Shown: positions 17,471 to 26,625, numbered from the stretch's first letter. The stretch: DNA of 64,000 bases from Sphaerotilus natans (GCF_900156335.1 NZ_FTMZ01000012.1:62001-126000); one strand, 5' to 3'. The notes: generated by a model not told the origin, from the letters alone. Numbers and translations: made by a program.

Positions 17471-19668
17471 ATCTTCGACACATGGACAGGGACAGGGAGC
17501 TGGGCCTCGGCCTGGGCGATGAGCCGGATGCGTCGGGCCTCGGGCAGGGCGACCGCGCGCCGCGTGTCCTGCTGGTCGACGACGACCCGGTCAATCTGCT
17601 GCTGACCGCCGCCGCGCTGCGCGAGCGCGGCTTCTCCGTGAGCGAGGCTGAGGGCGGACTGGCGGCGCTGCGCCAGCTCGCCGACTGGCTGCCCGACGTG
17701 ATCGTGCTCGACGCGATGATGCCGGGCCTCGACGGCTTCGAGACCTGCCGCGAGCTGCGCGAGCTGCCCGGCTTCGAGCTGATGCCGGTGCTGATGCTGA
17801 CCGGGCTGGAGGACGAGGACTCGATCGAGCAGGCCTTCCAGGCCGGCGCGACCGACTTCTTCGTCAAGTCCCACCAGTGGACGCTGCTGGCGGCGCGGCT
17901 GCACTACCTGCTGCGCTCGGCCCGGGTGCAGATGGCGCTGCTGCGCAGCCAGGCGCGCCTGTCGCGGGCGCAGGATCTGGCCCGCATGGGCAGCTTCGAG
18001 TGGCGCGACGGCCAGGGCCTGGTGCTCGAGCCCGAGTCCCTGCGGGTGCTGGGGCGCAGCCATGCCGGCGCGCTGTCGCCGGTGGAGGTGCTGCATCTGG
18101 TGGTGCCGGCGCAGCGCCGGCCGATGCTGGCGCGCCTGCGCGAGGCGGTGCGCCAGGCCTGCATGATCGACTGCGACGTGGCGATCCGCGGCGAGCGGGT
18201 GCTGCATGTCGAGGCCGAGCCGCAGTTCGACGAGCAGGGCCGGCTGGCCGGCTACGGCGGCATCCTGCAGGACGTGACCGAGCGCCGCCAGGCCGAAGAC
18301 AAGATCCGGGTGCTGGCCAACTTCGACTCGCTGACCCAGCTGCCCAACCGCCACCAGCTGATCTGGCGGGCCGGCAAGGCGCTGGAGAGCGCGCAGCGCC
18401 TCGGCCACACCTTCGCGCTGCTGCTGATCGACCTGGACCGCTTCAAGACCATCAACGACACCCTCGGCCATGCACGCGGCGACGACCTGCTGGTGGAGAT
18501 CGGCCGGCGCCTGCGCGGCTGCGTGCATCACTGCGACCAGATTCTCGATCCCGGCATCGACAGCGCCACGCTGCGCTCGCACCGCGCGCTGGAGGCGGTC
18601 GGCCGGCTCGGCGGCGACGAGTTCGTCGCGCTGCTGCCCGAGGTGGCCGACGAGGCGCAGGCGGTCGCGGTGGCCGACGCGATGCTGCAGGCGCTGCGCG
18701 AGCCGGTGGTGCTGGCCGGGCGCGAGTATTTCGTCACCGCCAGCATCGGCGTGGGCCTTTATCCGCGCGACGGTGTCTCGGTGGTCGATCTGCTGCGCAA
18801 TGCCGACATGGCGATGTACGCCGCCAAGGCCGACGGGCGCAATGCCCGCCATGTCTTCCATCCCGATCTGGTCGGGCGCGGCCGCGAGAAGCTCGAGATC
18901 GAGACCGCGCTGCACAAGGCGCTCGAGCGCGGCGAGCTGGTGCTGCACTACCAGCCGCAGGTCGACGTGATCGACGGCCGGGTGCGCGCGGTCGAGGCGC
19001 TGATGCGCTGGCGGCGTGACGGCGGCGGCCTGGTCCAGCCGGCCGACTTCATTCCCGTGGCCGAGGAGACCGGCCTGATCGTGCCGATGAGCGAGTGGGC
19101 GATCGGCGAGGCCGCGCGCCAGATCGCCGCCTGGCGCGACCATCATGGCATCGAGCTGGTGGTGGCGGTCAATCTGCCCAGCCGCGCCTTCGAGCGCTTC
19201 GATCTGGTCGAGCAGGTGCGCGAGGCCGCGCAGCGCGCCGGACTGCCGGCACGCGCGCTGCAGCTCGAGATCACCGAGACCGGGCTGATGCGCAATCTCG
19301 ACCAGGTCATCCCGGTGCTGCACCGGCTGACCCAGGCCGGCATCGAGATCGCGATCGACGATTTCGGCACCGGCTACTCCTCGCTGGCCTATCTGACCCA
19401 GCTGCCGATCCGCGAGCTCAAGATCGACCGCTCCTTCGTGTGCCATCTCGGCGAGCGCGAGCAGAGCACCGCGGTGGTGACGGCAGTGGTGGCGCTGGCG
19501 CGCTCGCTGCGGCTGCGGGTGGTGGCCGAAGGGGTGGAGACCGACCTGCAGGAGCAGGTGCTGCGTGGTCTGGGCTGCGACACCCTGCAGGGCCGGCGCT
19601 TCGCCCATCCGATGCCGGCCGACGAGGTGGTTCGCTGGCTCAGGCGCCGAGCCGGGCGCGGCGTCTGA
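17467..19668 (+). CDS. Response regulator REC-PAS-GGDEF-EAL (c-di-GMP turnover)
   Basis: A 733 aa regulator of cyclic di-GMP. Receiver domain about residues 28-150 (VLLVDDDPVNLLL, phosphoacceptor Asp82 in VLDAMMPGLDG), PAS-like region about 165-275, GGDEF domain about 280-440 with intact GGDEF at 382-386, EAL domain about 455-720 with intact EAL at 510-512 and the DDFGTGYSSLAYL loop. The inhibitory-site position reads RALE rather than RxxD, and about 20 extra residues sit just before it. I chose the GTG that overlaps the hybrid kinase stop (AGGA 8 bases upstream); the ATG at 17482 has no ribosome binding site. It probably takes phosphate from the hybrid kinase encoded before it. Confidence 0.93.
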   Translation: MNLRHMDRDRELGLGLGDEPDASGLGQGDRAPRVLLVDDDPVNLLLTAAALRERGFSVSEAEGGLAALRQLADWLPDVIVLDAMMPGLDGFETCRELRELPGFELMPVLMLTGLEDEDSIEQAFQAGATDFFVKSHQWTLLAARLHYLLRSARVQMALLRSQARLSRAQDLARMGSFEWRDGQGLVLEPESLRVLGRSHAGALSPVEVLHLVVPAQRRPMLARLREAVRQACMIDCDVAIRGERVLHVEAEPQFDEQGRLAGYGGILQDVTERRQAEDKIRVLANFDSLTQLPNRHQLIWRAGKALESAQRLGHTFALLLIDLDRFKTINDTLGHARGDDLLVEIGRRLRGCVHHCDQILDPGIDSATLRSHRALEAVGRLGGDEFVALLPEVADEAQAVAVADAMLQALREPVVLAGREYFVTASIGVGLYPRDGVSVVDLLRNADMAMYAAKADGRNARHVFHPDLVGRGREKLEIETALHKALERGELVLHYQPQVDVIDGRVRAVEALMRWRRDGGGLVQPADFIPVAEETGLIVPMSEWAIGEAARQIAAWRDHHGIELVVAVNLPSRAFERFDLVEQVREAAQRAGLPARALQLEITETGLMRNLDQVIPVLHRLTQAGIEIAIDDFGTGYSSLAYLTQLPIRELKIDRSFVCHLGEREQSTAVVTAVVALARSLRLRVVAEGVETDLQEQVLRGLGCDTLQGRRFAHPMPADEVVRWLRRRAGRGV

Positions 19669-19846
19669 GCCACAGTGCCGGCGGCCTCGTCGGCGGTGCG
19701 GCGAGATTCCGCGGTAATCGTGCCGGTTCGGCGGGGCTCGACCTGGAAACCTGGGGTTCCATGGCGACAGAATCCGGACAGGCCCGGGGTGCATTAGGAT
19801 CGCGGGCGCTTCGAGCCAACCGACCGAATCGACAGGGACCGCCCCC

Positions 19847-21037
19847 ATGAACCGACACGCCGCCCGCCTTCTTCCGCTGACCGCCACGCTGCTGCTGGCC
19901 GCCCAGGCCGCGCAGGCCGAGACCAGCCCCTGGTATGTCGGCGCTTCCCAGGCCTTCACCCGCAACAGCAATGTCTTCTACGGCACCGATGCCCGGGCGC
20001 TGTCGGACACCATTTCCTCGACCGGCGTGCGCCTGGGCCTGGACCAGCCGATCAGCCGCCAGCGCCTGTCGGCCAGCCTGAGCGCCAACCACAATCGCTA
20101 CAGCAGCCTTGACTATCTGAACAACACCGACTACGCGCTCGACGCCCGGCTCGATCTCGAGACGGTCGAGCGGGTGTCCGGCACGGTGGCGCTGCGTGCC
20201 GCGCAGAGCCTGCCGACCGATACCAACTATCTGGCGGCGGGCGAGCGCAACCTGCTGAGCACCCGCTCGCTCAATGCCACCGGCCGGGTCGGCCTGGTGA
20301 CGATGTGGACCTTCGAGGCCGGCGCGGCCGCCAGTCAGACGCGCTACAGCGCGGCCGCCTATCGCAGCTCCAACGCCGATCAGACTTCGTTCAACGCCGG
20401 CTTCCGGGTGCGCCCGGCCAGTGGTCTGACGCTGGGCGCCAGCCTGCGTCACGGCAAGGTCGACTATGTCGACGTCGGCAGCGAGGTGGGCCGCAACGAT
20501 CTGGATCTGCTGGCCTTCGTCACCCCGGGGGGCGCCAGCAGCTATGACGCTCGCCTGAGCCTGACCCGCGAGGCCTACAGCTATGCCAACGGCCTCGAGC
20601 GCGACCGCAATGCCTGGACCGGCTCGCTGGGCTGGAACTGGAAGCCGACGGGCAAGTTCTCGACCCAGCTGCGCCTGAGCCGCGACACCAGCAACGCCAG
20701 CTTCGACTACGTCAGCAACCTGCTGCGCGCCAACACCGACCAGGCCCAGAACACCACCTCGCTGCGGCTGGGCGCCAACTGGCAGGCGACCGCGAAGATC
20801 GGCGTCGATGCGGGCCTGACCTACGCGCGCCGCTCGCTCGAGCAGGGCACGATCAGCGGCAGCGACCGCACCACCGGCCTGTCGCTGAACGTCAGCTACG
20901 CGCTGATGCGCAACATCGATCTGGGCTGCGGCCTGAGCTGGGCGAACCGTTCGGTGTCCTACGCCACCACCAGCCAGCTGTCGACCCAGTACAAGGTCAC
21001 CACCTACAGCTGCTCCGGCCAGATCTATCTGCGCTGA
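19847..21037 (+). CDS. Outer-membrane beta-barrel protein, EpsL-like
   Basis: A 396 aa precursor with a clear Sec signal peptide (cleavage likely after AAQAAQA, residue 24). The rest is a run of alternating beta strands with aromatic girdle residues and an acidic, Asn/Ser-rich loop pattern, ending in SCSGQIYLR, typical of a beta barrel. It resembles the EpsL family found in betaproteobacterial exopolysaccharide clusters (BBP2-like barrels). That match is from recall and is tentative. Neighbours support a surface role: a c-di-GMP protein upstream and ugd convergent downstream. Two cysteines near the C-terminus (CGLSW, SCSG) could form a disulfide. Confidence 0.75.
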   Translation: MNRHAARLLPLTATLLLAAQAAQAETSPWYVGASQAFTRNSNVFYGTDARALSDTISSTGVRLGLDQPISRQRLSASLSANHNRYSSLDYLNNTDYALDARLDLETVERVSGTVALRAAQSLPTDTNYLAAGERNLLSTRSLNATGRVGLVTMWTFEAGAAASQTRYSAAAYRSSNADQTSFNAGFRVRPASGLTLGASLRHGKVDYVDVGSEVGRNDLDLLAFVTPGGASSYDARLSLTREAYSYANGLERDRNAWTGSLGWNWKPTGKFSTQLRLSRDTSNASFDYVSNLLRANTDQAQNTTSLRLGANWQATAKIGVDAGLTYARRSLEQGTISGSDRTTGLSLNVSYALMRNIDLGCGLSWANRSVSYATTSQLSTQYKVTTYSCSGQIYLR

Positions 21038-21058
21038 GCCCTGCTTGGGCGCATGAAG

Positions 21059-21080
21059 AAGGGGCGCCGCGGCGCCCCTT
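21059..21080. terminator. Bidirectional hairpin between the barrel protein gene and ugd
   Basis: A perfect inverted repeat AAGGGGCGCC / GGCGCCCCTT lies 22 bases after the barrel-protein stop and 45 bases after the ugd stop on the other strand. There is no real U tract, so it is a plausible but not classical terminator for both convergent genes. Confidence 0.6.
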
Positions 21081-21086
21081 GTCGTT

Positions 21087-21106
21087 GCGGGCCGGCTTCG
21101 GCCCGC
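21087..21106. terminator. Second hairpin in the same convergent gap
   Basis: GCGGGCCG-GCTT-CGGCCCGC is an 8-bp perfect stem with a 4-base loop, 7 bases from the previous hairpin and 18 bases beyond the ugd stop. Without a U tract it may act as an RNA 3' end stabiliser or a weak terminator. Confidence 0.45.
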
Positions 21107-21124
21107 GCTCCGGCATCTGGCCGC

Positions 21125-22450
21125 TCAGCGCCGGCCGATCGACAGATACTCCAGCCCGAAGGAGCGGATCAACTCCGGCTCGTACAGATTGCGCCCGTCG
21201 AAGACGATCTTGTCGCGCAGGCTGGTGGCGATGCCGTCGAAGTCCGGCGTGCGGAATTCCTTCCACTCGGTGACGATCAGCAGCGCGTCGGCGCCTTCGA
21301 GCGCCTGCTTCTGGCCTTCGGCGTAGCTCAGGCCCGTCCAGCCTTCCATCACCCGCTGTGCCTCGGTGGCCGCCACCGGGTCATAAGCCTGCACCTTGGC
21401 GCCACGCGCCAGCAGCTCCTGGATGATCACGCGGCTCGGCGCCTCGCGCATGTCGTCGGTGTTGGGCTTGAAGGCCAGACCCCACATCGCGAAGGTCTTG
21501 CCCGACAGGTCCTCGCCGTACTTGGCCACGATCTTGTGCACGAGGACCATCTTCTGTTCCTCGTTGACCTCCTCGACCGCGGTCAGCATCTTGCTCGGCA
21601 TGCCGTTCTCGGCCGCGATCATCGCCAGCGCCTTCACGTCCTTCGGGAAGCAGCTGCCGCCGTAGCCCACGCCCGGGTACAGGAACTGCGTGCCGATGCG
21701 CGGGTCCGAGCCGATGCCCACCCGCACCATCTCGATGTCGGCGCCCACCTTCTCGGCCAGCCGGCTCATCTCGTTCATGAAGCTGATGCGCGTGGCCAGC
21801 ATGCAGTTGGCCGCGTACTTGATGAACTCCGCCGAGCGGATGTCGGTGATGATCATCCGGTCGCGGTTGCGCACGAAAGGCTGGTAGAGCGCCTTCATCA
21901 GCAGGATCGCGCGCTCGTCCTCGGCGCCCACCACGATGCGGTCCGGGCGCATGAAGTCGGCCACCGCCGCGCCTTCCTTCAGGAACTCGGGGTTCGAGCA
22001 CACCGAGAACTCCATGTCCGGCAGGCCGCGCTTGGCCAGCTCGTCGGCCACCGCCGCGCGCACCTTGTCGCCCGTGCCCACCGGCACCGTGCTCTTGTCG
22101 ACGATCACCTTGTGGTCGGTCATCAGGCGGCCGATGTTGCGCGCCGCGGCAGTGACGTACTGCAGGTCGGCCGAGCCGTCCTCGTCCGGCGGCGTGCCCA
22201 CCGCGATGAACTGCAGCGTGCCGTGCGCCACCGACTTCTCGATGTCGGTCGTGAACTCCAGCCGGCCCGCCGCCACGTTGCGGCGAACCACTTCCAGCAG
22301 TCCCGGCTCGTGGATCGGGATGCCCCCGTCGTTCAGGATCTTGATCTTGGCCGGATCCACGTCCAGACACATCACATGGTTGCCCATTTCCGACAGGCAG
22401 GCGCCGGTCACAAGGCCCACATAGCCGGTGCCGATGACGGTGACTTTCAT
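21125..22450 (-). CDS. ugd: UDP-glucose 6-dehydrogenase
   Basis: Oxidises UDP-glucose to UDP-glucuronate with two NAD+, a precursor for acidic exopolysaccharides and capsule. The 441 aa protein has the N-terminal Rossmann motif ([17 protein letters not shown], residues 3-19), the conserved middle [14 protein letters not shown], and the active-site motif GGSCFPKD with catalytic Cys267. The C-terminal UDP-binding region has [20 protein letters not shown]. The ATG at 22450 is preceded by GAGGA. The gene is monocistronic as far as can be seen and is convergent with the beta-barrel gene. Confidence 0.97.
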   Translation of the reverse strand: MKVTVIGTGYVGLVTGACLSEMGNHVMCLDVDPAKIKILNDGGIPIHEPGLLEVVRRNVAAGRLEFTTDIEKSVAHGTLQFIAVGTPPDEDGSADLQYVTAAARNIGRLMTDHKVIVDKSTVPVGTGDKVRAAVADELAKRGLPDMEFSVCSNPEFLKEGAAVADFMRPDRIVVGAEDERAILLMKALYQPFVRNRDRMIITDIRSAEFIKYAANCMLATRISFMNEMSRLAEKVGADIEMVRVGIGSDPRIGTQFLYPGVGYGGSCFPKDVKALAMIAAENGMPSKMLTAVEEVNEEQKMVLVHKIVAKYGEDLSGKTFAMWGLAFKPNTDDMREAPSRVIIQELLARGAKVQAYDPVAATEAQRVMEGWTGLSYAEGQKQALEGADALLIVTEWKEFRTPDFDGIATSLRDKIVFDGRNLYEPELIRSFGLEYLSIGRR

Positions 22451-22689
22451 TGCTTGGATGTCCTCAGAAAAGAAGTGAGAAGCCTAGGAGCCCGATGGCC
22501 CCGCGGCAGAAAAAGAAGATGTTCAGGTTCCGGATTGGAATCCAGATTCCGGCCGACCGCCTTTGTAGCGGATGAGCCGGGCACTGACACTGATGTCACC
22601 GGGTTGACCCGCATGTTGCCCGCATTGTCGGGGCCGATCGTGCCTAGATCACGACAGTGCCGAGACCTTTTGTGACAGTGTCGGCCCGC

Positions 22690-23715
22690 TCAACGCGGGC
22701 TGACATGCCGCCGCAGCAGCGCATGGGCCGCCTGCTCGGCCTTCAGGCTGTCCTGCACCCGGGCGCGCTGCGCCGGATCGCGCAGCGCGGCGGCGATGCG
22801 TTCGGCCACCGCCAGGTGGCGCTGCATCAGCCCCAGCCGAGTGGCGAGCTGATCGCGTACCGGCGCACTGTCGGGCGGCTGCGGCCGGGCCAGCTGACGG
22901 CGCAGCAGCTGCTGCACATCGACCGGCGCGAAGCCGGACTCGGCCACCTGATGCATGAAAAGCCGGCCGGGATCGGGGTCCGGTCGGGGGGCTTGCGCGC
23001 TGGGGCGCAGCAGCTCCAGCGAGGCGCGGATCAGCCCGGCCACCAGCAGGCGGTGCTCGCGCAGCGCGGCGAGCGTGGCATGGCGGCGCAGCTCCTCGGC
23101 GCTGCGCAGCTGCTCCTGCTCGAGCTGCTCCGATTCGAGCGCCTGGCGCTGCAGATGACGCTCGATCTCGCGCCGATTGACCTCGAGCTGGCGTCGGACG
23201 CCCTGCAGCTCGCGCAGCTCGCGGTCGGCCTGCTGGCGCAGCGTGTCGAGCTGGCGCTGCTCGTCGTCGAGCAGGCGGCGGGTCTGCTCGATCTGGCGTT
23301 GCAGCCGCTCCAGCTCCTGGCGCTGCCGGGCACGCGCTTGCGTGTCGGTCTCGATGAGCTCGCAGCGCTGTGTCAGCGCGGTGCAGAGGGCGGTGGTCTC
23401 CGCAGCGTCCGCGGCGCTGTCCGTGGCACGAGCCGGCGCGGCCTGTCGTGGCGGGACCGGCGGGCCGGCGGCCGGGGGCGGCAGCGCCTCCAGCAGATCG
23501 CCGGACGCCGGCAGGGCGGCGGAGGTGGCGGGGGCGGTGGCCACCGTGACCGGGCTGGAGGGCGCAGGCTCGGCCTGGACCGGCCGGGGCAGGCTGCCCA
23601 GGACAAGCGACAGCAGCAGGAGAAGCACAGACAGCACAGGCTGCAGGGGCAGGACCCGAGCCGGAGGCGACGACAGGAGGCGGGGCATGGCCGGCGCATT
23701 CTCGGTTCCGCTCAT
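22690..23715 (-). CDS. Predicted secreted or anchored coiled-coil protein
   Basis: A protein of 341 aa (or 332 aa from the ATG at 23688, which puts the signal peptide in a more usual position). The N-terminus has a long hydrophobic stretch (VLSVLLLLLSLVLG) ending in a likely cleavage site PVQA. A Pro/Ala-rich linker follows, then about residues 115-225 are a Gln/Glu/Arg/Leu-rich coiled coil (for example RQQADRELRELQGVRRQLEV). The C-terminal third is helical and mostly charged. I do not recognise a family; function unknown. Two cysteines (LCTALTQRC) precede the coiled coil. It is read divergently from the DNA ligase gene. Confidence 0.7.
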   Translation of the reverse strand: MSGTENAPAMPRLLSSPPARVLPLQPVLSVLLLLLSLVLGSLPRPVQAEPAPSSPVTVATAPATSAALPASGDLLEALPPPAAGPPVPPRQAAPARATDSAADAAETTALCTALTQRCELIETDTQARARQRQELERLQRQIEQTRRLLDDEQRQLDTLRQQADRELRELQGVRRQLEVNRREIERHLQRQALESEQLEQEQLRSAEELRRHATLAALREHRLLVAGLIRASLELLRPSAQAPRPDPDPGRLFMHQVAESGFAPVDVQQLLRRQLARPQPPDSAPVRDQLATRLGLMQRHLAVAERIAAALRDPAQRARVQDSLKAEQAAHALLRRHVSPR

Positions 23716-23896
23716 TTCCGGTCCGCATGCTGTCGCGGTCGTTCACCATGGTTTCATTTTTGCAACCTTGGTTTCCCTGTCCCCCGATGGAGGGATCCGG
23801 GCGATCAGGTACCGCGAACAGCATGCCTGGCATCGGTAGGGCGTGACGAAGTTGGCATGGCGATGGACATTCGCCGCAGATCTGCAGGAGACCCCC

Positions 23897-24856
23897 ATGG
23901 CAGACGACACAGCAGATGACACGGCAGACGAGACAGGAGGCAGGGCGGCGCACCGGCGCGGACGGCGGCTCGGTCTGCGCTCGGGACTGACGCTGCTGGG
24001 GGGCTGGTTCGGCGTGGTCTGGAAGGTGCTGGCGGTGCCGCCCGCGCTGACGGATCCGGAACCCCGGCCCGGCGAGCGCTTCGGCGTCACGCTGGCGCGC
24101 ATGGCGCCGCCGGACATCGACCCGGCCGGCCATCTGGTCAGCGAGAAGTACGACGGCGTGCGTGCGGTCTGGGACGGCCGGGCGCTGCGCACCCGCCATG
24201 GCCAGATCATCCAGGCCTCGGCCGGCTTCCTGGCGCGGCTGCCGGCGCAGGTGCCGCTGGACGGCGAGCTCTGGCTCGGGCGCGGGCCGGGCCGCTTCGA
24301 TGCGGTCTCGGCGCTGGTGCGCCGGCGCCGTCCGGTCGAGGCCGACTGGGCGCAGGTCGTCTACCTGGTCTTCGAGTTGCCGCGCGGGGGCGGCCGTTTC
24401 GACGAGCGTGTCGCCCGCCTGGTCGAGATCGTCGCGCAGCAGGACTGGCCGCAGCTGGTGGCCGCCGAGCAGCGGCGCGTCGAGAGCCGCGAGGCGCTGC
24501 GGGTCTGGCTCGACGAGGTGGTCGCCGCTGGTGGCGAGGGCCTGATGCTGCACCGCGCCGATGCGCCCTTTGTCGCCGGGCGCACCGACTGGCTGCTCAA
24601 GCTCAAGCCGGTGCAGGAGGACGAGGCGGTGGTCATCGGCCACACCCCGGGCGAGGGCCGGCTGTCGGGCCTGATGGGCGCGCTGCAGGTGCGCAATGCC
24701 GACGGCACCGTCTTCCTGATCGGCACCGGCTTCAGCGATGCGCAGCGCGCCGCGCCGCCGCCCGTGGGCAGCCGCATCGTCTACAGCTGTCGTGGCCAGA
24801 CCCGCCATGGGCTGCCGCGCTTTCCCAGCTTCTTGCGCATCGGCGGGGAGCCGTGA
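23897..24856 (+). CDS. ATP-dependent DNA ligase, small (LigE-like)
   Basis: Seals nicks in DNA using ATP. The 319 aa protein has the nucleotidyltransferase motif I EKYDGVRAVWDG with the adenylated Lys84, motif III/IIIa region VYLVFELPR, motif IV EGLMLHR and motif V LLKLKPVQEDEAVVIG, followed by a minimal OB domain. This is the compact architecture of the LigE group. Residues about 20-50 are basic, then hydrophobic (LTLLGGWFGVVWKVLAVPPA), which could be a signal or anchor as in periplasmic LigE, preceded by an acidic ADDTADDTADET repeat. The ATG at 23897 follows GGAGA. It overlaps the exonuclease I reading frame by GTGA if that gene uses its upstream GTG. Confidence 0.9.
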   Translation: MADDTADDTADETGGRAAHRRGRRLGLRSGLTLLGGWFGVVWKVLAVPPALTDPEPRPGERFGVTLARMAPPDIDPAGHLVSEKYDGVRAVWDGRALRTRHGQIIQASAGFLARLPAQVPLDGELWLGRGPGRFDAVSALVRRRRPVEADWAQVVYLVFELPRGGGRFDERVARLVEIVAQQDWPQLVAAEQRRVESREALRVWLDEVVAAGGEGLMLHRADAPFVAGRTDWLLKLKPVQEDEAVVIGHTPGEGRLSGLMGALQVRNADGTVFLIGTGFSDAQRAAPPPVGSRIVYSCRGQTRHGLPRFPSFLRIGGEP

Positions 24857-24890
24857 GTGCGCACCCGGCGGGGCTGGCGGCCGGATCGGT

Positions 24891-24896
24891 TAAGGT
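24891..24896 (+). promoter_or_regulatory. Candidate -10 element before exonuclease I
   Basis: TAAGGT ends 7 bases before the preferred ATG of the exonuclease I gene; a start at that ATG would give a leaderless message. Confidence 0.35.
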
Positions 24897-24903
24897 GCCG
24901 GGC

Positions 24904-26370
24904 ATGGCCGACGCAGACTTCACCTTCCTCTGGCACGACTACGAGACCTTCGGACGCGACCCGCGCCGTGATCGCCCCGCGCAGTTCGCCGCGATCCGCA
25001 CCGACGCCGAGCTGCGCGAGATCGGGTCGCCGATCATGCACTTCTGCCAGCCCGCGCCGGACTACCTGCCGGATCCGGAGAGCTGCCTGCTGACCGGCAT
25101 CCTGCCGCAGCAGGCGCTGGCGCAAGGTCTGCCCGAGCACGCCTTCGCCGCCGCGATCGAGGCCGAGATGGCCCGGCCCGGCACCGTCGCGCTGGGCTAC
25201 AACACGCTGCGCTTCGACGACGAGTTCACCCGCCACCTGTTCTGGCGCAACCTGATCGACCCCTACGCCCGCGAGTGGCAGAACGGCTGCGGCCGCTGGG
25301 ATCTGGTCGATGTGGTGCGCTGCGCCTGGGCGCTGCGGCCCGAGGGCATGAACTGGCCGCGCCATCCGGACGGGCGGCCGTCCTTCCGGCTGGAAGACCT
25401 GAGCGTGGCCAACGGCATCGTGCACGAGGACGCGCATGACGCGCTGTCGGACGTGCGCGCCACCATCGGCCTGGCGCGGGCGCTGCGCCAGGCGCAGCCG
25501 CGGCTGTTCGACTTCTGTCTCGGCCTGCGCAAGAAGGAGGCGGTGCAGGCCGAGATCACCCGCGCGCAGTCGCAGGGCCGCCCGCTGCTGCACATCTCGG
25601 GCATGTACGGCGTCGAGCGCGGCGGGCTGGCGCTGGTCTGGCCGCTGGCCACGCATCCGACCAACCGCAACGAGCTGATCGTCTGGGATCTCTCGCACGA
25701 CCCCTCCGAGCTGCTGGGGCTGGACGCCGAGACGCTGCGCCTGCGCCTGTTCACCCGCGCCGATGCGCTGCCCGAGGGCGTGACCCGGCTGCCGGTCAAG
25801 ACCATCCACATCAACAAGTGCCCGATCGTCATTTCCAACCTGAAGACGCTGACGCCTGAGCGCGCCGCGCACTGGGGGCTGGACCTGGACGCCTGCGCGC
25901 GCCATGCCGAGATCGCCGCGACGCAGGTGCGCACGCTCGGCGGCATCTGGGCCGAGGTCTTCGCGCGGCCCGAGACGGAGGGCCTGCCCGACGCCGATGC
26001 CAGCCTCTACAGCGGCTTTCTCGACAACGAGGACCGGCGCCGGCTCGCGCGGCTGCGCGCCATGAGCGAGGCGCAGTGGGCGGCCAGCGCCGGCCGCGCC
26101 CCGGCCTTCGACGACGAGCGTCTGGACGAAGTGGTCTGGCGCTACCGCGCGCGCAACTTCCCCGCCACGCTGACCGACGCGGAGCAGGCGCGCTGGCAGG
26201 CGCACTGCGCCGCGCGGCTGATCGAAGGCCAGGCCGGCGCGATGACGCTGCAGCGTTTCCAGGAGCGCATCGACACGCTGGCGGCCGAGCGCGAGGACGA
26301 CGAGGTGGCGATGGATCGGCTCGGCGCGCTGGTCGACTACGGCGAGCAGATCGCGCCGGAGATGGCCTGA
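24904..26370 (+). CDS. sbcB: Exodeoxyribonuclease I
   Basis: Degrades single-stranded DNA 3' to 5' in recombination and mismatch repair. The 488 aa protein begins with FTFLWHDYETFGRDPRRDRP, where the DxE of the DnaQ exonuclease fold (DYE) is intact, and keeps RPAQFAAIRTD, LGYNTLRFDDEFTRHLFWRN and the C-terminal SH3-like and helical ExoI extensions. The start at 24904 matches the family N-terminus; a GTG at 24853 would add 17 residues and overlap the ligase stop. Length agrees with the 475 aa enterobacterial enzyme. Confidence 0.95.
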   Translation: MADADFTFLWHDYETFGRDPRRDRPAQFAAIRTDAELREIGSPIMHFCQPAPDYLPDPESCLLTGILPQQALAQGLPEHAFAAAIEAEMARPGTVALGYNTLRFDDEFTRHLFWRNLIDPYAREWQNGCGRWDLVDVVRCAWALRPEGMNWPRHPDGRPSFRLEDLSVANGIVHEDAHDALSDVRATIGLARALRQAQPRLFDFCLGLRKKEAVQAEITRAQSQGRPLLHISGMYGVERGGLALVWPLATHPTNRNELIVWDLSHDPSELLGLDAETLRLRLFTRADALPEGVTRLPVKTIHINKCPIVISNLKTLTPERAAHWGLDLDACARHAEIAATQVRTLGGIWAEVFARPETEGLPDADASLYSGFLDNEDRRRLARLRAMSEAQWAASAGRAPAFDDERLDEVVWRYRARNFPATLTDAEQARWQAHCAARLIEGQAGAMTLQRFQERIDTLAAEREDDEVAMDRLGALVDYGEQIAPEMA

Positions 26371-26382
26371 ACGGCGGCTGCT

Positions 26383-26613
26383 TCAGCGCTGGCTGCGCGC
26401 CTTCTTCTTGTCGAACTCGGAGAGCTGCGCCTTCAGCAGCAGCATCAGCGTGCGCGCGTCGGCCTCGCTCATGCTCAGCATGTGCGAGGGCTCTTGGCCT
26501 TCGGGCGTGTTGCGGGGCACCAGCAGGGCGTCGAACTTGACATTGACCAGGCCGTGCGTGCTCGCGGCGGCCTTGTAGCGCTGGACTTCGAGGGTATAGG
26601 TCTTGATTGCCAT
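26383..26613 (-). CDS. Small conserved protein of unknown function
   Basis: A 76 aa protein starting MAIKTYTLEVQRYKAAAS and ending in a basic KKKARSQR tail. The middle (EADARTLMLLLKAQLSEFDKKK) is predicted to be helical, the first third beta-like. No signal peptide or membrane segment. It is convergent with exonuclease I, whose stop lies 12 bases away. A -10-like TACGAT lies 6 bases before the ATG, so it appears to be transcribed alone as a leaderless message. I do not recognise the family. Confidence 0.75.
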   Translation of the reverse strand: MAIKTYTLEVQRYKAAASTHGLVNVKFDALLVPRNTPEGQEPSHMLSMSEADARTLMLLLKAQLSEFDKKKARSQR

Positions 26614-26619
26614 GGCCCG

Positions 26620-26625
26620 ATCGTA
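26620..26625 (-). promoter_or_regulatory. Candidate -10 element of a leaderless transcript
   Basis: On the minus strand TACGAT ends 6 bases before the ATG of the 76-aa protein gene, with no Shine-Dalgarno between. Confidence 0.45.

Noticed and set aside
16861-19971. Minus-strand frame of 1036 codons opposite the GGDEF-EAL gene
   Set aside because: Antisense shadow in high-GC DNA; no recognisable motif, while the plus-strand protein has intact REC, GGDEF and EAL motifs.
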